Assembly (NCBI RefSeq): GCF_017654505.1
Contig: NC_054536.1
Span: 7,655,794-7,719,793 of the forward strand
Direction of reading: 5' to 3'
Source of the DNA: Polyodon spathula
Taxonomy: Eukaryota; Chordata; Actinopteri; Acipenseriformes; Polyodontidae
Length of the DNA: 64,000 nucleotides
A program made the position numbers and the translations under genes. This document shows, one piece after another, positions 12,207 to 23,389 of the stretch (the stretch's first letter is position 1; every line of letters starts with the position of its first letter). A model generated the notes under the pieces. It saw only the letters and a program-made list of their open reading frames with translations. It was not told the origin of the DNA and did no database searches.

Positions 12207-15200
12207 GTATTTTACCGTTATCGTTGTTTTGTATGTTTTGGTTTATTTTTAGGACTATTGATGTGAATTAGCTTTGGCTAAATTGAATGTACAATGAATC
12301 GCATGTTCAGTCATGAATGCGTTTAATTGTACGTGGGCCCAACCAAATAAATAAATAAAAATAATAAGTCTGAATTGTCCATAACTCTGAAAATGATCTA
12401 CGCTCTCAATCTGGAGAATAGTACAAAGATTCAGCACAGTAATACAACACTCACATTGTTATAGTTCTGAAGCCTTTAAAACAGGACTATAAATGGAAAG
12501 AGGGTAAATTTAAATTACCATTGAAATCATAACTGAAGCAAAAACACAGATTTAAACATCCAGGAAAACTTGGGTTAAGGTAGTGCATGCTTTTAAACAA
12601 AATGCTTTGGTTTGAAAAAAAAAATCTGTGCTTTCTTTAAATCTAAAATGCTCCCAGTAAAATAACTTTTTTGCTGTTACAGGTATTATGAACAGAGACT
12701 ATGAAATGATTTTGAATAATTGTGCCAGTACAGCTGACCATTACAATGGCACTGGGACAGCGATAAGCATAGCTGCCAATAGGATTTCCTACTGTTTTAA
12801 CTTTACCGGACCTTCGTTTGCAATTGACAGCGCGTGCTCTTCATCCCTGGTTGCTCTTCATTATGCCTGCCAAGCAATTAAGCAAGGTAACAAAATGTTT
12901 ATTAAATAACTGAACATCAGGTCTGGAAAGTTTAATTTAAAAAAATTGCTTTGACAAAACCAAGCAGTCTGAAATAAAGTTACCTTACAAGTGGTGCCCA
13001 GTATAAAGGAACCATTTCACTACCACATTGCTTTAACCTCTGGGCATATCAATGAAACAGATTATTTTTCATAAACCCATTTTGCTATATATATCCTCCA
13101 ATCCCACGACCAAGCCAGAGCCAATACACTCCCTTCAGAGACCCCAGCAAAGACCAGCTAACTTCATACTGCCAGGATGCAAATCTGTGCTGTATGACTC
13201 ACCCTATGCACTCAAGGACCCCCCCCCCCAGCCTCCTCCGGTCTATATTTTAAGAAATATATTTGTCTTATTCTTTCAGGCGACTGTGATATGGCAGTCT
13301 GTGGTGGAGTCAGTTGCATCATAGAGCCAAGAGTTTTTGTCGCTCTCAGCAAAGCAAAAATGATATCTCCTGAAGGAACCAGCAAACCTTTCTCCAGCAA
13401 GGCTGATGGCTACGGAAGAGGAGAAGGCTGTGGCATTGTCTTGCTTAAGCCATTAGCAAAGGTAAGAGTCAACAACACACTGTGAATATGACAAGAGGAT
13501 GGGTTTGAAAACCCTGATGAGTGTACCTATAAAATGAGTGTCATTCATTTTTTCAACAGGCACAGAAGGAGTTAGACCACGTCTGGGGAATCATAGCTAG
13601 CAGTAATGTAAATCAGGATGGCAGAGCAGTCACTCCAATCACCAAACCATCAATGGCCCAACAGGAAGAACTTCTGCTCAGGATTTACTCAACACGTGTT
13701 GACCCATCACATGTACAGTATGTAGAGGCTCATGGGACTGGAACAGCTGTAGGGGATCCGACAGAAGCAGGCAGCATCTCTAATGCCATTGCAAAAGCAC
13801 GGCCTCCAGGCTCACCGGCTCTTCTGATAGGCTCTGTAAAAGGTAACATTGGTCACACTGAATCTGCAGCAGGGGTCGCAGGGTTGATCAAGGTCCTATT
13901 GATGATGCACCATGAAACAATTGCTCCGTCTTTACACTATTCTGAAGACAATTCCAGCATCGATGCTGAATCTCTCAGGCTTAAGGTTCCAACCACAGCA
14001 GAAAAGTGGGAAAAATCTGGACCACTTGGAAGAGCTGCAGGTGTTAATAACTTTGGTTTTGGGGGAACCAATGCACATGTTGTTGTCAGGCAATACAAAC
14101 AATCACACGTTCTGAATTCAGAAATACAAAGGCCACTTGAAATAGTTGTGCTGTCTGCAGTCTCAGGAAAATCAATCCAAATGATGATGGAAGACACAGC
14201 CCAACAGATCAGCACAAATGATGCAATAAAGCTACATGATCTGGCTTATACCTCTGCATGCAGGAGAAGTCACACAAGACACAAATACAGAAAAGCTTTT
14301 CTAGCTCCATCTCTCAGTAAATTAAACCAACAACTTAAATCTGCAGCAAACATGACAGTTACTCAAGCAGAGTCAGGTGCACAATTCGTTTTTGTGTTCT
14401 GTGGAAATGGGGTCACCTACAATGGCATGTGCCGACAGCTATTAAAGGGGGAACACATATTCAGAGAAAAGGTGAAAGAAATACAAAGTGTTTTTCATAA
14501 CTACACTTCCATCTGTCTCTTAGAGAAGCTAGAAAATGGTTCTGATGATGATTATTTAAAGCCAGACATTGTCCAGCCACTGCTTTTTACCATTCAGGTG
14601 GCAATTGCCAGCCTTTTAAAGCACTGGGGTATAAAGCCAGATGCTATAGTTGGGCATTCTGTGGGCGAGGTTGCTGCTGCACATTGCTCTGGATTACTGT
14701 CCCTTCATGATGCTGTTAAGGTCATTTATTTCCGCAGTACTTTGCAGTCCAAGGTTACTAGAGGGAAAATGCTTGTTGTTGGAAACATACCCGTGTCAGA
14801 AGTGGAACAGTTTCTTCCAGCTTATTCAGGGAAAGCTTGCATTGCTGCCTTCAACAGCCCCCAGTCATGCACCTTGTCAGGCGAGTCTGAAGCTATAGAT
14901 GGTCTTCATCAGAAACTGTCAACATCATTCAGCTCCAAGAACCTATTCCTCCATGTTCTAGATGTCCCAGTTGCATACCACAGTCACATGATGGAGCCCA
15001 TTTTGAACCCTATACAGGACAAGATAGGTCTCTTACAAAAAAGAGACATGGAAGCAGAGTTGTTTTCTACAGTAACAGGGCATTTAGCTACTGAAGGAGA
15101 TTTTACCACAGGCCAGTACTGGGCCAAGAACATTGGAGAACCAGTTGCATTCGAACAGGCAGTGAAATCAGCAGCGGCTGGGAAGAAACATGTCGTTTTT

Positions 15201-18200
15201 GTAGAGATAGGTCCGAGAAGGGCCCTGCAAAGGAATATTATGGAAATTGTAGGGAATGGGGCTCCAGTGTTTCCATCTGTGCAGCCTGACAAAGACTATG
15301 AGACTCTGCTTACAGTTGTGTCAAAGGCATTTGAGTTTGGGTTGAAAGTAGATTGGGAACAATTCTACAAAGCACATGAGACTCTACCTACACCCTGCCC
15401 AAGGTATCAGTTTGATGTTATCAAAAAAGAGGTGTATTTTGAGTTGGTACGACAGGGCAATGACAGTGTAGCAAGTTCTATTCATCCAGTGCTGTGCAGT
15501 GCAGGTATTGACAGCAAGGAGATCAACTGCAACATATCAACAGAGGCAACACCATACATTTATGAACATAAAAACAATGGCGTTGTTATAGTCCCTGGTG
15601 CATTCTATGTTGAATTAGGCTTGGCATCTGTCATGGCTAGTGTGAGACCAAAACTACAGCTCAGCTCCATGCAACTCAGCATTAGTTTCCTTAGCCCTTG
15701 TATTGTGAGTCAGAATTTAACTGAGCTAAAGATAATGCTTGAGCAACACAAAAGTGAGACCACATTTAAAGTAAAGTCTCCAGTGGCAACCCATGCATCG
15801 GGTAACATCCAGCATGGCTGTGAAAACTTAGTTGAAGAAAAGAACTTATCACTGGAATTCATCTACAAAAGATGTGCATTAGTAGTGAAGTCTGAAGAAG
15901 TTTATGACCAGCTGTCTAGTGTAGGGTTCCAGTATGGGTCTGTGTTCAGACAGCTTGGTGATGTGCATTATGGGGAAGAGCTTCAGGAAGCTGTTACAAG
16001 GATTAATGTCCCAGAAGAAGTTATCGTACAGTTGCACGAGTACTGCATTCACCCTGTAGTTTTAGATTATTTCTTACAAATGACAGCTACTGTAGCAGCA
16101 AATGCTTTCAAATCCAGACCTGGGTTTCCTTCTGGTATTGGCAGTTTGATAGTATCTCAGCCCCTGCAGAAAGAAATGTTCATGTACTTGAGAACAAGCA
16201 AAGTGACTCCTGACTTCATTGAGGTATGTGGGGGGTTCACAGATAAAGAAGGCTCTATTTTAGTTGAACTTAAACATGTAAGGATTACATTTTTAGGAAG
16301 CAGTTCTTTGGTTAGAAAGGAATTCTTCTTTCATAATGAGTGGAAAGAAGATACTGAAATAGTAAACTCTACCATTGCACCCAAAGCATTAGTGTTTGCA
16401 GACCAGCTTGGTGTGGCCAAATATCTCAGAAACTACATGCACCCAGAGTCTACATATATTTATTACAAAGATTTAGAACAGTTGTCAACACTTGATATTA
16501 CAGAATTGTTTACTGGGTTTACTTGGCCAGACTCTTACGACGACTATGATGAGGTTTTATTCTTGTGGGGATTTCAAAACCTCAGTGAGCTAAGTACAGA
16601 GAAAGTGTTGCTGAATATGGTAAACTGCTGTGAAGTTTATCGACAGGTTGTCAATGACTTGAAGGAAAAGAAATCCAAATGTCCCATCAGAACCATCACA
16701 TACAGAACAACAGAGAAGGCAGTGGATCACATTAATCCAGGATTTGCACTGTGTGGAATGACCAGGGCATGTGCTGCAGAAATTTCAGATCTCTCCTTTC
16801 AATTGATTGATATTCATTCTGTAAGCAAGGAGGACATCGCAGCACTGGGCCAAGTGATTACCTCATACAAAACGTCAAAATACCCAGAGGTCATGATAAG
16901 CAAGGGTCAGATTTACACATCTTTCATTATACGCACACCTGTTAAAAGTTCAGGCAGTAGCCAAAAAAGGATGTTGAATTCCAGTTCTGAAAGTTTTGTT
17001 CTCCAAACAGTAGATCCATATAGAATGGCAGATCTACATGCAAACACTACCAGTGATCACAAAAAACACCTTAAGAAGCAAACTGTAGAGGTTCAGCTCA
17101 ATAAGATATGTGTCCATTCATCTGATTACTTTCCTGTCAGCCTGTCCGATTTGAATTTTGGTCAAACCCTGTACTGGAGTAAACATGCAGCTGATGAACA
17201 CAAACTTTTAGCTCTAGACTTCAGTGGTACAGTTACAGCAGTGGGGAGTGATGTGAAAAAGTTAAAGGTAGGAGATCCCATAGCTTCATGCTACCCAGTT
17301 GTTGCATCTTCTAAGGTCGTACTTCCTGAGGCAGTCTGTTATGACAGTAGAAAGCTTCCCTTCCTAATGGAAACTCCCTGTGTTTCCTACTTTGTACTGG
17401 CATGGGAAATACTATATCACGCATTACCCAAATTAAAACAACGGAGAAGGCTATGTGTCTTATCCTCTGAACCTGAGTCAAGCTTGCTGAAAGTTTTAGC
17501 ACTCATAGCAAAAAAGTCAGGATGGGATGCTATATTTGGAACAGAATTCAGTGGTCTACTGCAGAATGTAAATAAGTGTGAGGCTTTAGTTCTTTTGCCT
17601 CCATTTGACACATCTTTAGTGGTAAAAGTCTGCCATGTTTCCAATGCCAAGCACATCGTTATAGTGTGTGATAGCCATCTGTTCCTCTCTGTTTCTCAAA
17701 GTCTGCTGAGAAATGAAAATGAAGATGTTCACATTCATATCCTTCAAATAGCCAATGTGTTTCAGAAAGCCAATCTCATGAAATACAAAAAAGGCATCTA
17801 TAAATGGATGAAGTCGATGCATTTTGAAAATAAGTCCTTGACTCTAACAAGAAACATCTTCCAAAAACAAATAATGGGCAGCAGTGAGCACATCGATACC
17901 GAGGAGACTGAATCTTATTTCTTATCAAAGTGCATCTCCCTGGTTGTGCTAGATGATGCATCAAAGAACAGGGTTTCTGATATTCCTGTTCATGAGAATC
18001 AAAAACAGCTTTTCCAACAAAGCTCTGTTTATATAGTGACTGGAGGACTTTCAGGTCTTGGATTTGAGACAGTGAAGTTCATTGCTCAGCGGGGAGGCGG
18101 CTGCATTGTTATTCTTTCCAGAAGTGCTCCTTCCCCTGAGAGACAACAAGAGATTACAAACATGCAGAATCAGTTTGGGGTTACTATTATAAGTGTCCAG

Positions 18201-19151
18201 TGTGATGTTGCCATCCGCAAGGATGTTGAGAAGGCAATCGGTCTTATTGGTCAATCTTTTCCTGCTTGTCCAATTAAAGGAGTGTTTCACAGTGCTGTCG
18301 TCTTACACGATGGCTTAATCCACACTTTAAACAGATCCCACTTTGACAAAGTTCTGAGACCTAAGGTTGCAGGGGCCTTGAATCTTCACTACGCAACAAA
18401 GCATTGCCAACTGGACTATTTCATTTGTTACTCCTCCATCACTTCCTTTATTGGAAATTCAGCCCAAACAAACTACGCTGCAGCAAACTCATTTCTGGAT
18501 GTCTTTTGCCATTACCGGAGGAACTGTGGACTTTCAGGACAGTCCATCAACTGGGGAGCTTTGAACCTGGGACTCCTGCTAAACAAGGTTAGTTTCCAAC
18601 GCTTTCTTGAGGCTAAGGGAATGGTAATCATGGAGCTACCTGAGATTCATGAAGGGCTTGAAAGCTGCTTGTTGCAGGACAATCCACAGCAAACTGTGTG
18701 CAAATTCAGCTTCAAAAATTTAAATGGCCATGTCCTTTCCCAAAACACCTCTCTCAGAATGCGTTTCTATACTGTGGTTACAGAAGAACTCAAGAATACT
18801 GATGTAACTGACCCACAGTTATTACAGAGCACATCTCTCATCAGACCTGGTGATTATGTTAGGATGCTGCTTTGTGAAGTAAGCAACGCTGATCCAGATG
18901 AGTTGACAAATGACACATCTCTCTCTGCTTTTGGGATTGATTCAATGCTGGCAATGACCCTTCAAAATCGTATCTTTCAGGAAAGACATGTGAATGTACC
19001 ACTTGTTAAATTACTTGATCCGAACACAACAGTGTGTGCTTTAGTGTCACTTCTCCAGGAAAACTGCCATGAAAGTCCTCAGTATGATGAACAGGACTTG
19101 TCAATGAGTATCACAGCGTACGAAAATAACACCCAAGTGACAAAGTTTTAG
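8668..19151 (+). CDS. pks1: type I polyketide synthase, KS-AT-DH-(degenerate ER)-KR-ACP
   Basis: Six coding exons: 8690-8747 (ATG at 8690), 10035-10188, 11365-11525, 12683-12886, 13280-13461 and 13560-19151. Their lengths sum to 6,351 nt, or 2,116 aa plus stop, and every junction keeps frame with GT donors and AG acceptors. An AG acceptor at 8666-8667, conserved in the second copy, implies an upstream 5'UTR exon. KS (about 8-420) has Cys176 in DSACSSS, His311 in VEAHGTGT and His352 in [11 protein letters not shown] (about 525-840) has Ser620 in GHSVGE and the YHSH motif ending at 729. DH (about 890-1180) has His923 in [10 protein letters not shown] and Asp1089 in LDYFLQ. KR has TGGLSGLG at 1747 and Ser1879/Tyr1892. 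ACP carries Ser2048 in GIDSM. There is no thioesterase. Animal PKSs of this type act in fish otolith seeding and parrot pigment synthesis, and the gene name rests on that resemblance. The product is probably an unsaturated polyene. Confidence 0.93.
8783..9106. mobile_element. foldback MITE in PKS intron 1
   Basis: Two arms of about 110 bp are inverted complements. The left arm runs from 'gttaacacttcac' through 'acaatgttattatgcatag', and the right arm runs from 'cgcataataacattgtaat' to 'gtaaagtgttacc'. The centre holds a few CTAACCC-like motifs. In the duplicated locus (47,497-47,690) only the left arm and centre remain, and a TA repeat replaces the right arm. No protein is encoded. Confidence 0.75.
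9930..9995. repeat. short repeat shared with DNA upstream of exon 1
   Basis: This stretch, containing 'accagcaatgtatatta'-type sequence ('atgccagcaatgtatattaatg'-like core), resembles 8262-8325 upstream of exon 1 and 47,236-47,300 upstream of the duplicate's exon 1. Inside intron 1 it lies just before exon 2, so the locus also carries an internal duplication or a small dispersed repeat. Confidence 0.5.
10664..10898. repeat. 47 bp minisatellite, five units, in PKS intron 2
   Basis: Five consecutive 47 bp units begin GGATCA(G/A)CTC and contain CTTCCTCA(C/T)(C/T)GAAGCC. The first three are the most alike; the last two carry more changes. The array is absent from the matching intron of the broken PKS copy, so it arose after duplication or was lost there. 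Confidence 0.9.
11850..12013 (+). mobile_element. LINE reverse-transcriptase C-terminal fragment
   Basis: One frame reads a typical non-LTR ORF2 tail: [15 protein letters not shown], then a [13 protein letters not shown] stretch, ending DHF and a TAG at 12,011-12,013. The NxLP and FxxxLKxWL pattern is characteristic of LINE ORF2 C-termini. Only about 50 codons survive, inside PKS intron 3. T-rich sequence and a TA repeat follow. Confidence 0.6.
12137..12203. repeat. (TA)n microsatellite in PKS intron 3
   Basis: About 65 bp of uninterrupted TA. Confidence 0.95.
13560..19151 (+). CDS. pks1: PKS exon 6: KS C-terminal part through ACP in one 5.6 kb exon
   Basis: This exon begins after the acceptor 'tttcaacag' and stays open for 1,863 codons to the TAG at 19,149-19,151. 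It encodes residues 254-2116: the rest of KS, then AT, DH, a structural linker, ER-like, KR and ACP domains. The ER-like segment (roughly 1425-1620) keeps the [10 protein letters not shown] fold motif but has [10 protein letters not shown] where a glycine-rich NADPH loop (GGVGxAA) is expected, so enoyl reduction is probably lost. The AT has FCGNG where GQG is usual. All introns interrupt only the N-terminal half of the KS, and none falls in the remaining seven-eighths of the protein. That could reflect ancestral intron loss or reinsertion of a cDNA-derived 3' part. Confidence 0.93.
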   Translation, partial: AQKELDHVWGIIASSNVNQDGRAVTPITKPSMAQQEELLLRIYSTRVDPSHVQYVEAHGTGTAVGDPTEAGSISNAIAKARPPGSPALLIGSVKGNIGHTESAAGVAGLIKVLLMMHHETIAPSLHYSEDNSSIDAESLRLKVPTTAEKWEKSGPLGRAAGVNNFGFGGTNAHVVVRQYKQSHVLNSEIQRPLEIVVLSAVSGKSIQMMMEDTAQQISTNDAIKLHDLAYTSACRRSHTRHKYRKAFLAPSLSKLNQQLKSAANMTVTQAESGAQFVFVFCGNGVTYNGMCRQLLKGEHIFREKVKEIQSVFHNYTSICLLEKLENGSDDDYLKPDIVQPLLFTIQVAIASLLKHWGIKPDAIVGHSVGEVAAAHCSGLLSLHDAVKVIYFRSTLQSKVTRGKMLVVGNIPVSEVEQFLPAYSGKACIAAFNSPQSCTLSGESEAIDGLHQKLSTSFSSKNLFLHVLDVPVAYHSHMMEPILNPIQDKIGLLQKRDMEAELFSTVTGHLATEGDFTTGQYWAKNIGEPVAFEQAVKSAAAGKKHVVFVEIGPRRALQRNIMEIVGNGAPVFPSVQPDKDYETLLTVVSKAFEFGLKVDWEQFYKAHETLPTPCPRYQFDVIKKEVYFELVRQGNDSVASSIHPVLCSAGIDSKEINCNISTEATPYIYEHKNNGVVIVPGAFYVELGLASVMASVRPKLQLSSMQLSISFLSPCIVSQNLTELKIMLEQHKSETTFKVKSPVATHASGNIQHGCENLVEEKNLSLEFIYKRCALVVKSEEVYDQLSSVGFQYGSVFRQLGDVHYGEELQEAVTRINVPEEVIVQLHEYCIHPVVLDYFLQMTATVAANAFKSRPGFPSGIGSLIVSQPLQKEMFMYLRTSKVTPDFIEVCGGFTDKEGSILVELKHVRITFLGSSSLVRKEFFFHNEWKEDTEIVNSTIAPKALVFADQLGVAKYLRNYMHPESTYIYYKDLEQLSTLDITELFTGFTWPDSYDDYDEVLFLWGFQNLSELSTEKVLLNMVNCCEVYRQVVNDLKEKKSKCPIRTITYRTTEKAVDHINPGFALCGMTRACAAEISDLSFQLIDIHSVSKEDIAALGQVITSYKTSKYPEVMISKGQIYTSFIIRTPVKSSGSSQKRMLNSSSESFVLQTVDPYRMADLHANTTSDHKKHLKKQTVEVQLNKICVHSSDYFPVSLSDLNFGQTLYWSKHAADEHKLLALDFSGTVTAVGSDVKKLKVGDPIASCYPVVASSKVVLPEAVCYDSRKLPFLMETPCVSYFVLAWEILYHALPKLKQRRRLCVLSSEPESSLLKVLALIAKKSGWDAIFGTEFSGLLQNVNKCEALVLLPPFDTSLVVKVCHVSNAKHIVIVCDSHLFLSVSQSLLRNENEDVHIHILQIANVFQKANLMKYKKGIYKWMKSMHFENKSLTLTRNIFQKQIMGSSEHIDTEETESYFLSKCISLVVLDDASKNRVSDIPVHENQKQLFQQSSVYIVTGGLSGLGFETVKFIAQRGGGCIVILSRSAPSPERQQEITNMQNQFGVTIISVQCDVAIRKDVEKAIGLIGQSFPACPIKGVFHSAVVLHDGLIHTLNRSHFDKVLRPKVAGALNLHYATKHCQLDYFICYSSITSFIGNSAQTNYAAANSFLDVFCHYRRNCGLSGQSINWGALNLGLLLNKVSFQRFLEAKGMVIMELPEIHEGLESCLLQDNPQQTVCKFSFKNLNGHVLSQNTSLRMRFYTVVTEELKNTDVTDPQLLQSTSLIRPGDYVRMLLCEVSNADPDELTNDTSLSAFGIDSMLAMTLQNRIFQERHVNVPLVKLLDPNTTVCALVSLLQENCHESPQYDEQDLSMSITAYENNTQVTKF

Positions 19152-19557
19152 GAATTTTGTTTTTAAATATAAGATTAAAATGGTGCATTAATTGCATAAC
19201 AGCATGTTGCCTTACAGCCTTAGATTTATAAGTATTATGATGTAATTGTATTTGATAAGAATATAATTCATGCCATTGCATTTGATGTGTATTGTAAAAC
19301 AAATGTTGTATGTCTAAATAATAACACATTGTGTGCATGTCAGTAGTGGTCAATGTTTAATGTGCCAATATATTTAATTGATAAAATGACTATTAAGTTG
19401 TAATATTTTTAATATTAGTATTTCTTAGTACTAAATAATGATGTTTTATCAATATGAAATTCTACCTATGTGACTTATCTGGGAAGATGTTTCTTCTTTT
19501 AAAAAAGGCATACATTTTAACCTCATGGTTAATTTTCGTTAAAATCTATTTTTTGTT

Positions 19558-19618
<61 letters not shown>

Positions 19619-19930
19619 GTCACCCGGCACTGCTGCTAAACAACCAGCAACCAGGTTAAATGCATAAATGTCAGTTTTATTTTATTACATGCAATATTGC
19701 ATCACATACATGAACACAGCACACATGGAGTTACTTCAATGAATAATTGAGGAATGACTGTTGAATTTATTATTATAATAAATTCACTATTAATTTAAAG
19801 ATAGGTGGAAAAAACATATTGTGTTAAATGTGCTAGTATTATGTTTTTCACAATTACATGAAATGTCAGATATTGCCTTAACAATTATACAGATTTAAGA
19901 TCATATCTTTTTTTAGACATCCTAGATATA
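19152..19930. other. PKS 3'UTR and flank, copy A
   Basis: AT-rich sequence after the PKS stop. An ATTAAA lies near 19,173 and could serve as a weak poly(A) signal. The stretch from about 19,260 to 19,800 ('gcatttgatgtgtattg', 'acccggcactgctgct', 'ggagttacttcaatg') is repeated at 51,420-51,930, marking the downstream end of the duplicated unit. Confidence 0.7.
19559..19616. repeat. (AAT)n microsatellite
   Basis: About 58 bp of AAT, present at the same place in the duplicate (about 51,702-51,742), so it predates the duplication. Confidence 0.95.
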
Positions 19931-20109
19931 GTCAGCAAAAATATAGGTAATTAACTGAGTTCCGTGAAGCTGGCAACACTAAGCCCACAGAATGTATGTA
20001 TCTACTACATTTTAGCATTTGTCACGTGCACTTAAATCCTCGAAGCAAAAGCATTTAAACTAGAAAGGAAGGGGGGAGAAATCAACAAAAAAACAGAAGG
20101 GAGACCGCA

Positions 20110-22884
20110 TCAAAACAAGGACAAAAACTCAGGTAAGACAACCATTAAATGTATTTATCTAAATGCTAGAAGTATCAGAAACAAAATTTTAGAACTTGAA
20201 GCTACTGCACTAACAAGTAACTATGATGTGAGGTGTTACAGAAACTTGGTTGTCTGAGAGTGAATATAATATTTGTGGGTATACGCTGTATAGGAAAGAC
20301 AGGCAGGACAGAAGAGGTGGAGGGGTAACGCTATACATAAGAAACAGCCCAGTTGTTAAACTTGGACAAAGAAAATAAAGTTGATTCAATATGGGTCAGA
20401 ATAACGGACATAAATTCAAAGGGCATAATAATAGGAGCATGCTATAGACCGCCAGATTTAGATGGTGATCAAAATAATCTGTTCTACAATGACATTAGAA
20501 ATGCGTGTAGCAAAGGAGAAGCCATACTAATGGGGGATTTCAACTTCCCCCATATAAAATGGGAAAACCTGAAGGGGAGCACAACAAACATAATTTGTCA
20601 AGGCACCGACTAGAGGGGAGGCATGCCTTGATTTAGTCTTTTCAAATAACGAAGATAGAATAACTAAAACAGAGGTCAGAGAACCACTGGAAAACTCAGA
20701 CCACAACATGGTCTCATTTGAAGTGTTTTGTAAAACCCCAAAAGTAATGACTAAAGCTAAGGTTTACAATTTTAGAAAAGCAAACTTCTATGAAACAGAG
20801 ACTAACAGAAGTAGATTGGAGTAAAATAGAGAAAACACCCACAGAAGAAGGATGGTTGTTCTTCAAAAATGTAGTACTAGAGGCGCAAAACAATTACATC
20901 CCTAAAGTAGACCAATCTAAATGTAAAACTAAATTGCCAAAATGGTTTAATAGATCAATTAAAAAAAATATTCAGCGAAAAAAGGCACTTTACAGAGCAT
21001 TAAAAAAGGACCAAAAAGAAAGTACGCGAAAGAGTACACAGAACTGCAAACGCAAGTCAAAAAGGAAGTTAGAAAGGCCAACAGAGAAATAGAAATGAAC
21101 ATTGCTAAGGAGGCTAAAACCAATTCCAAAATGTTTTTCCAATATTACAACAGTAAGAGAACATTCAAAGAGGAGATTAAATGTCTAAGAGATACAAATG
21201 GCAAAATCATAGATGAAGAATAAAAAAATAGCAAATATATTAAATTATTACTTTTCACAAGTTTTTACAAAGGAGGATACGGACAACATGCCCCACATGT
21301 CATCCACTTCCTATCCAGTTTTAAATAACTTTAGCATAACCGAGGCATAAGTGTTAAAGGGACTAGGAGCTCTTAAAATAAACAAATCCCCTGGGCTGGA
21401 TGAGATCCTCCCAATAGTACTCAAAGAAATGAAAGAAGTTATTTACAAACCGCTAACCAAGACCATGCAGCAGTCTCTTGACACAGGGGTGGTACCGACA
21501 GACTGGAAAATTGCAAACGTAATACCGATCCACAAAAAGGGAAACAATACTGAACCAGGTAACTACAGACCAATAAGCCTGACTTATATTATATGCAAAC
21601 TTATGGAAACTATAATAAGATCCAAAATGGAAAATTACCTACATGGTAACAGGGTCCTGGGAGACATTCAACGTGGTTTTAGGAAAGGGAGATTGTGTCT
21701 AACTAACCTGCTTGATTTTTTTGAGGATGCAACATTGATAATGAATAATTGCAAAGCATATGACATGGTTTATTTAGATTTCCAGAAAGCTTTTGACAAA
21801 GTCCCGCATAAAAGATTAATTCTCAAACTGAACGCAGTAGGGATTCAAGAAAACACATGTACATGGATTAGGGAGTGGTTAACATGTAGAAAACAGAAAG
21901 TACTGATTAGAGGAGAAACCTCAGAATGGAGTGAGGTAACCAGTGGAGGGTATTAGGTCCTCTGCTATTCCTAATCTACATTAATGATTTAGATTCTGGT
22001 ATAGTAAGCAAACTTGTTAAATTTGCAGACGACACAAAAATAGGAGGAGTGGCAAACACTGTTGCAGCAGCAAAGGTCATTCAAAATGATCTAGACAAGA
22101 TTCAGAACTGGGCAGACACATGGCAAATTACATTTAATAGAGAAAAATGTAAGGTACTTCATGCAGGAAATAAAAATGTGCATTATAAATATCATATGGG
22201 AGATACTGAAATTAAAGAAGCACTCTATGAAAAAGACCTAGGAGTTTTTGTTGAATGTCTTCATCTAGACAATGTGTGGAAGCTATAAAAAAGACCAACA
22301 AGACGCTTGGATACATTGTGAAAAGTGTTGAATTTAAATCAAGGGAAGTAATGTTAAAACTGTACAATGCATTAGTAAGACCTCATCTTGAATATTGTGT
22401 TAGTTCTGGTCACATCGTTAGAAAAAGGATATTGCTGCTCTAGAAAGAGTGCAAAGAAGAGCGACCTGAATTATTTTGGGCTTAAAAGGCATGTCATATG
22501 CAAAGAGGCTAAAAGAATTGAATCTGTTCAGTCTTGAACAAAGAAGACTATGTGGCAACCTAATTCAAGCATTCAGAATTCTAAAAGGTATTGACAGTGT
22601 CAACCCAAGGGACTTTTTCAGCCTGAAAAAAGAAACAAGGACCAGGGGTCACAAATGGAGATTATACAAAGGGGCATTCAGAACAGAAAATAGGAGGCAC
22701 TTTTTTACACAGAGAATCGTGAGGGACTGGAATCAACTCCCCAGTAATGTTGTTGAAGCTGACACCCTGGGATCCTTCAAGAAGCTGCTTGATGAGATTC
22801 TAGGATCAATAAGCTACTAACAACCAAACGAGAAAGATGGGCCAAATGGCCTCCTCTCGTTTGTAAACTTTCTTATGTTCTTAA
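20110..22884 (+). mobile_element. degenerate non-LTR retrotransposon (CR1/L2-group LINE)
   Basis: ORF2 runs in several frames broken by indels and stops. Endonuclease motifs come first: LNARSIRNK near 20,160, ETWLSES near 20,240, RRGGGV near 20,310 and GDFNFPHI near 20,540. Reverse transcriptase follows: NYRPISLT near 21,560, YLDFQKAFDKVPHKR near 21,770 and FADDTKIGG near 22,025. The C-terminal part ends near 22,820. The 3' end, 'tgggccaaatggcctcctct' then 'ttcttatgttctta', fits the CR1/L2 group. At least five frame breaks make it inactive. The start is approximate. Confidence 0.85.
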
Positions 22885-23389
22885 GTGCTTATTTTTTTTT
22901 GTTATTGTCACATTTTCGTTAATTACATTTTAAATGAACAGGATATATATGTTACCAACTTACTCTTATTAATTGCCATTGAACTTACAGCAAGCTCCAC
23001 AATAATTTCTTGTCCTGACATGTCTCATAAGAGTGGTTCTTGCCATGCCTTGATCTAGTACCCATGGCAGAATGATGCCATTTCAACCATGAGCTGAGGT
23101 ACTGGGCAGTGGAAGCATTTTTACACGTTGCATTACATAACTTTAGAAATTAGGTATTGATGAAATTGGTAGGATTGGTCGTGTGATACGTCTGTGTTTT
23201 AGAAACGCACTGGGTTTTTTTTTTCTGCATTTTGTTAAAACTTCCTGTGTAAATGCGGCCAATATTGAAAACATTAGCTAGCTAGCTAGCCTTTTCACCC
23301 ACGCTACAGACACAGTCGATTTGCTCACGTTAAAGTTATCTAGCTAGCTCAGGATGGCTAGCCAGCTGGACATCAGATTATTTACTCAC

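Noticed and set aside
13937..18290. Minus-strand and alternative-frame ORFs over the PKS exon
   Set aside because: Shadow frames of the 5.6 kb coding exon.
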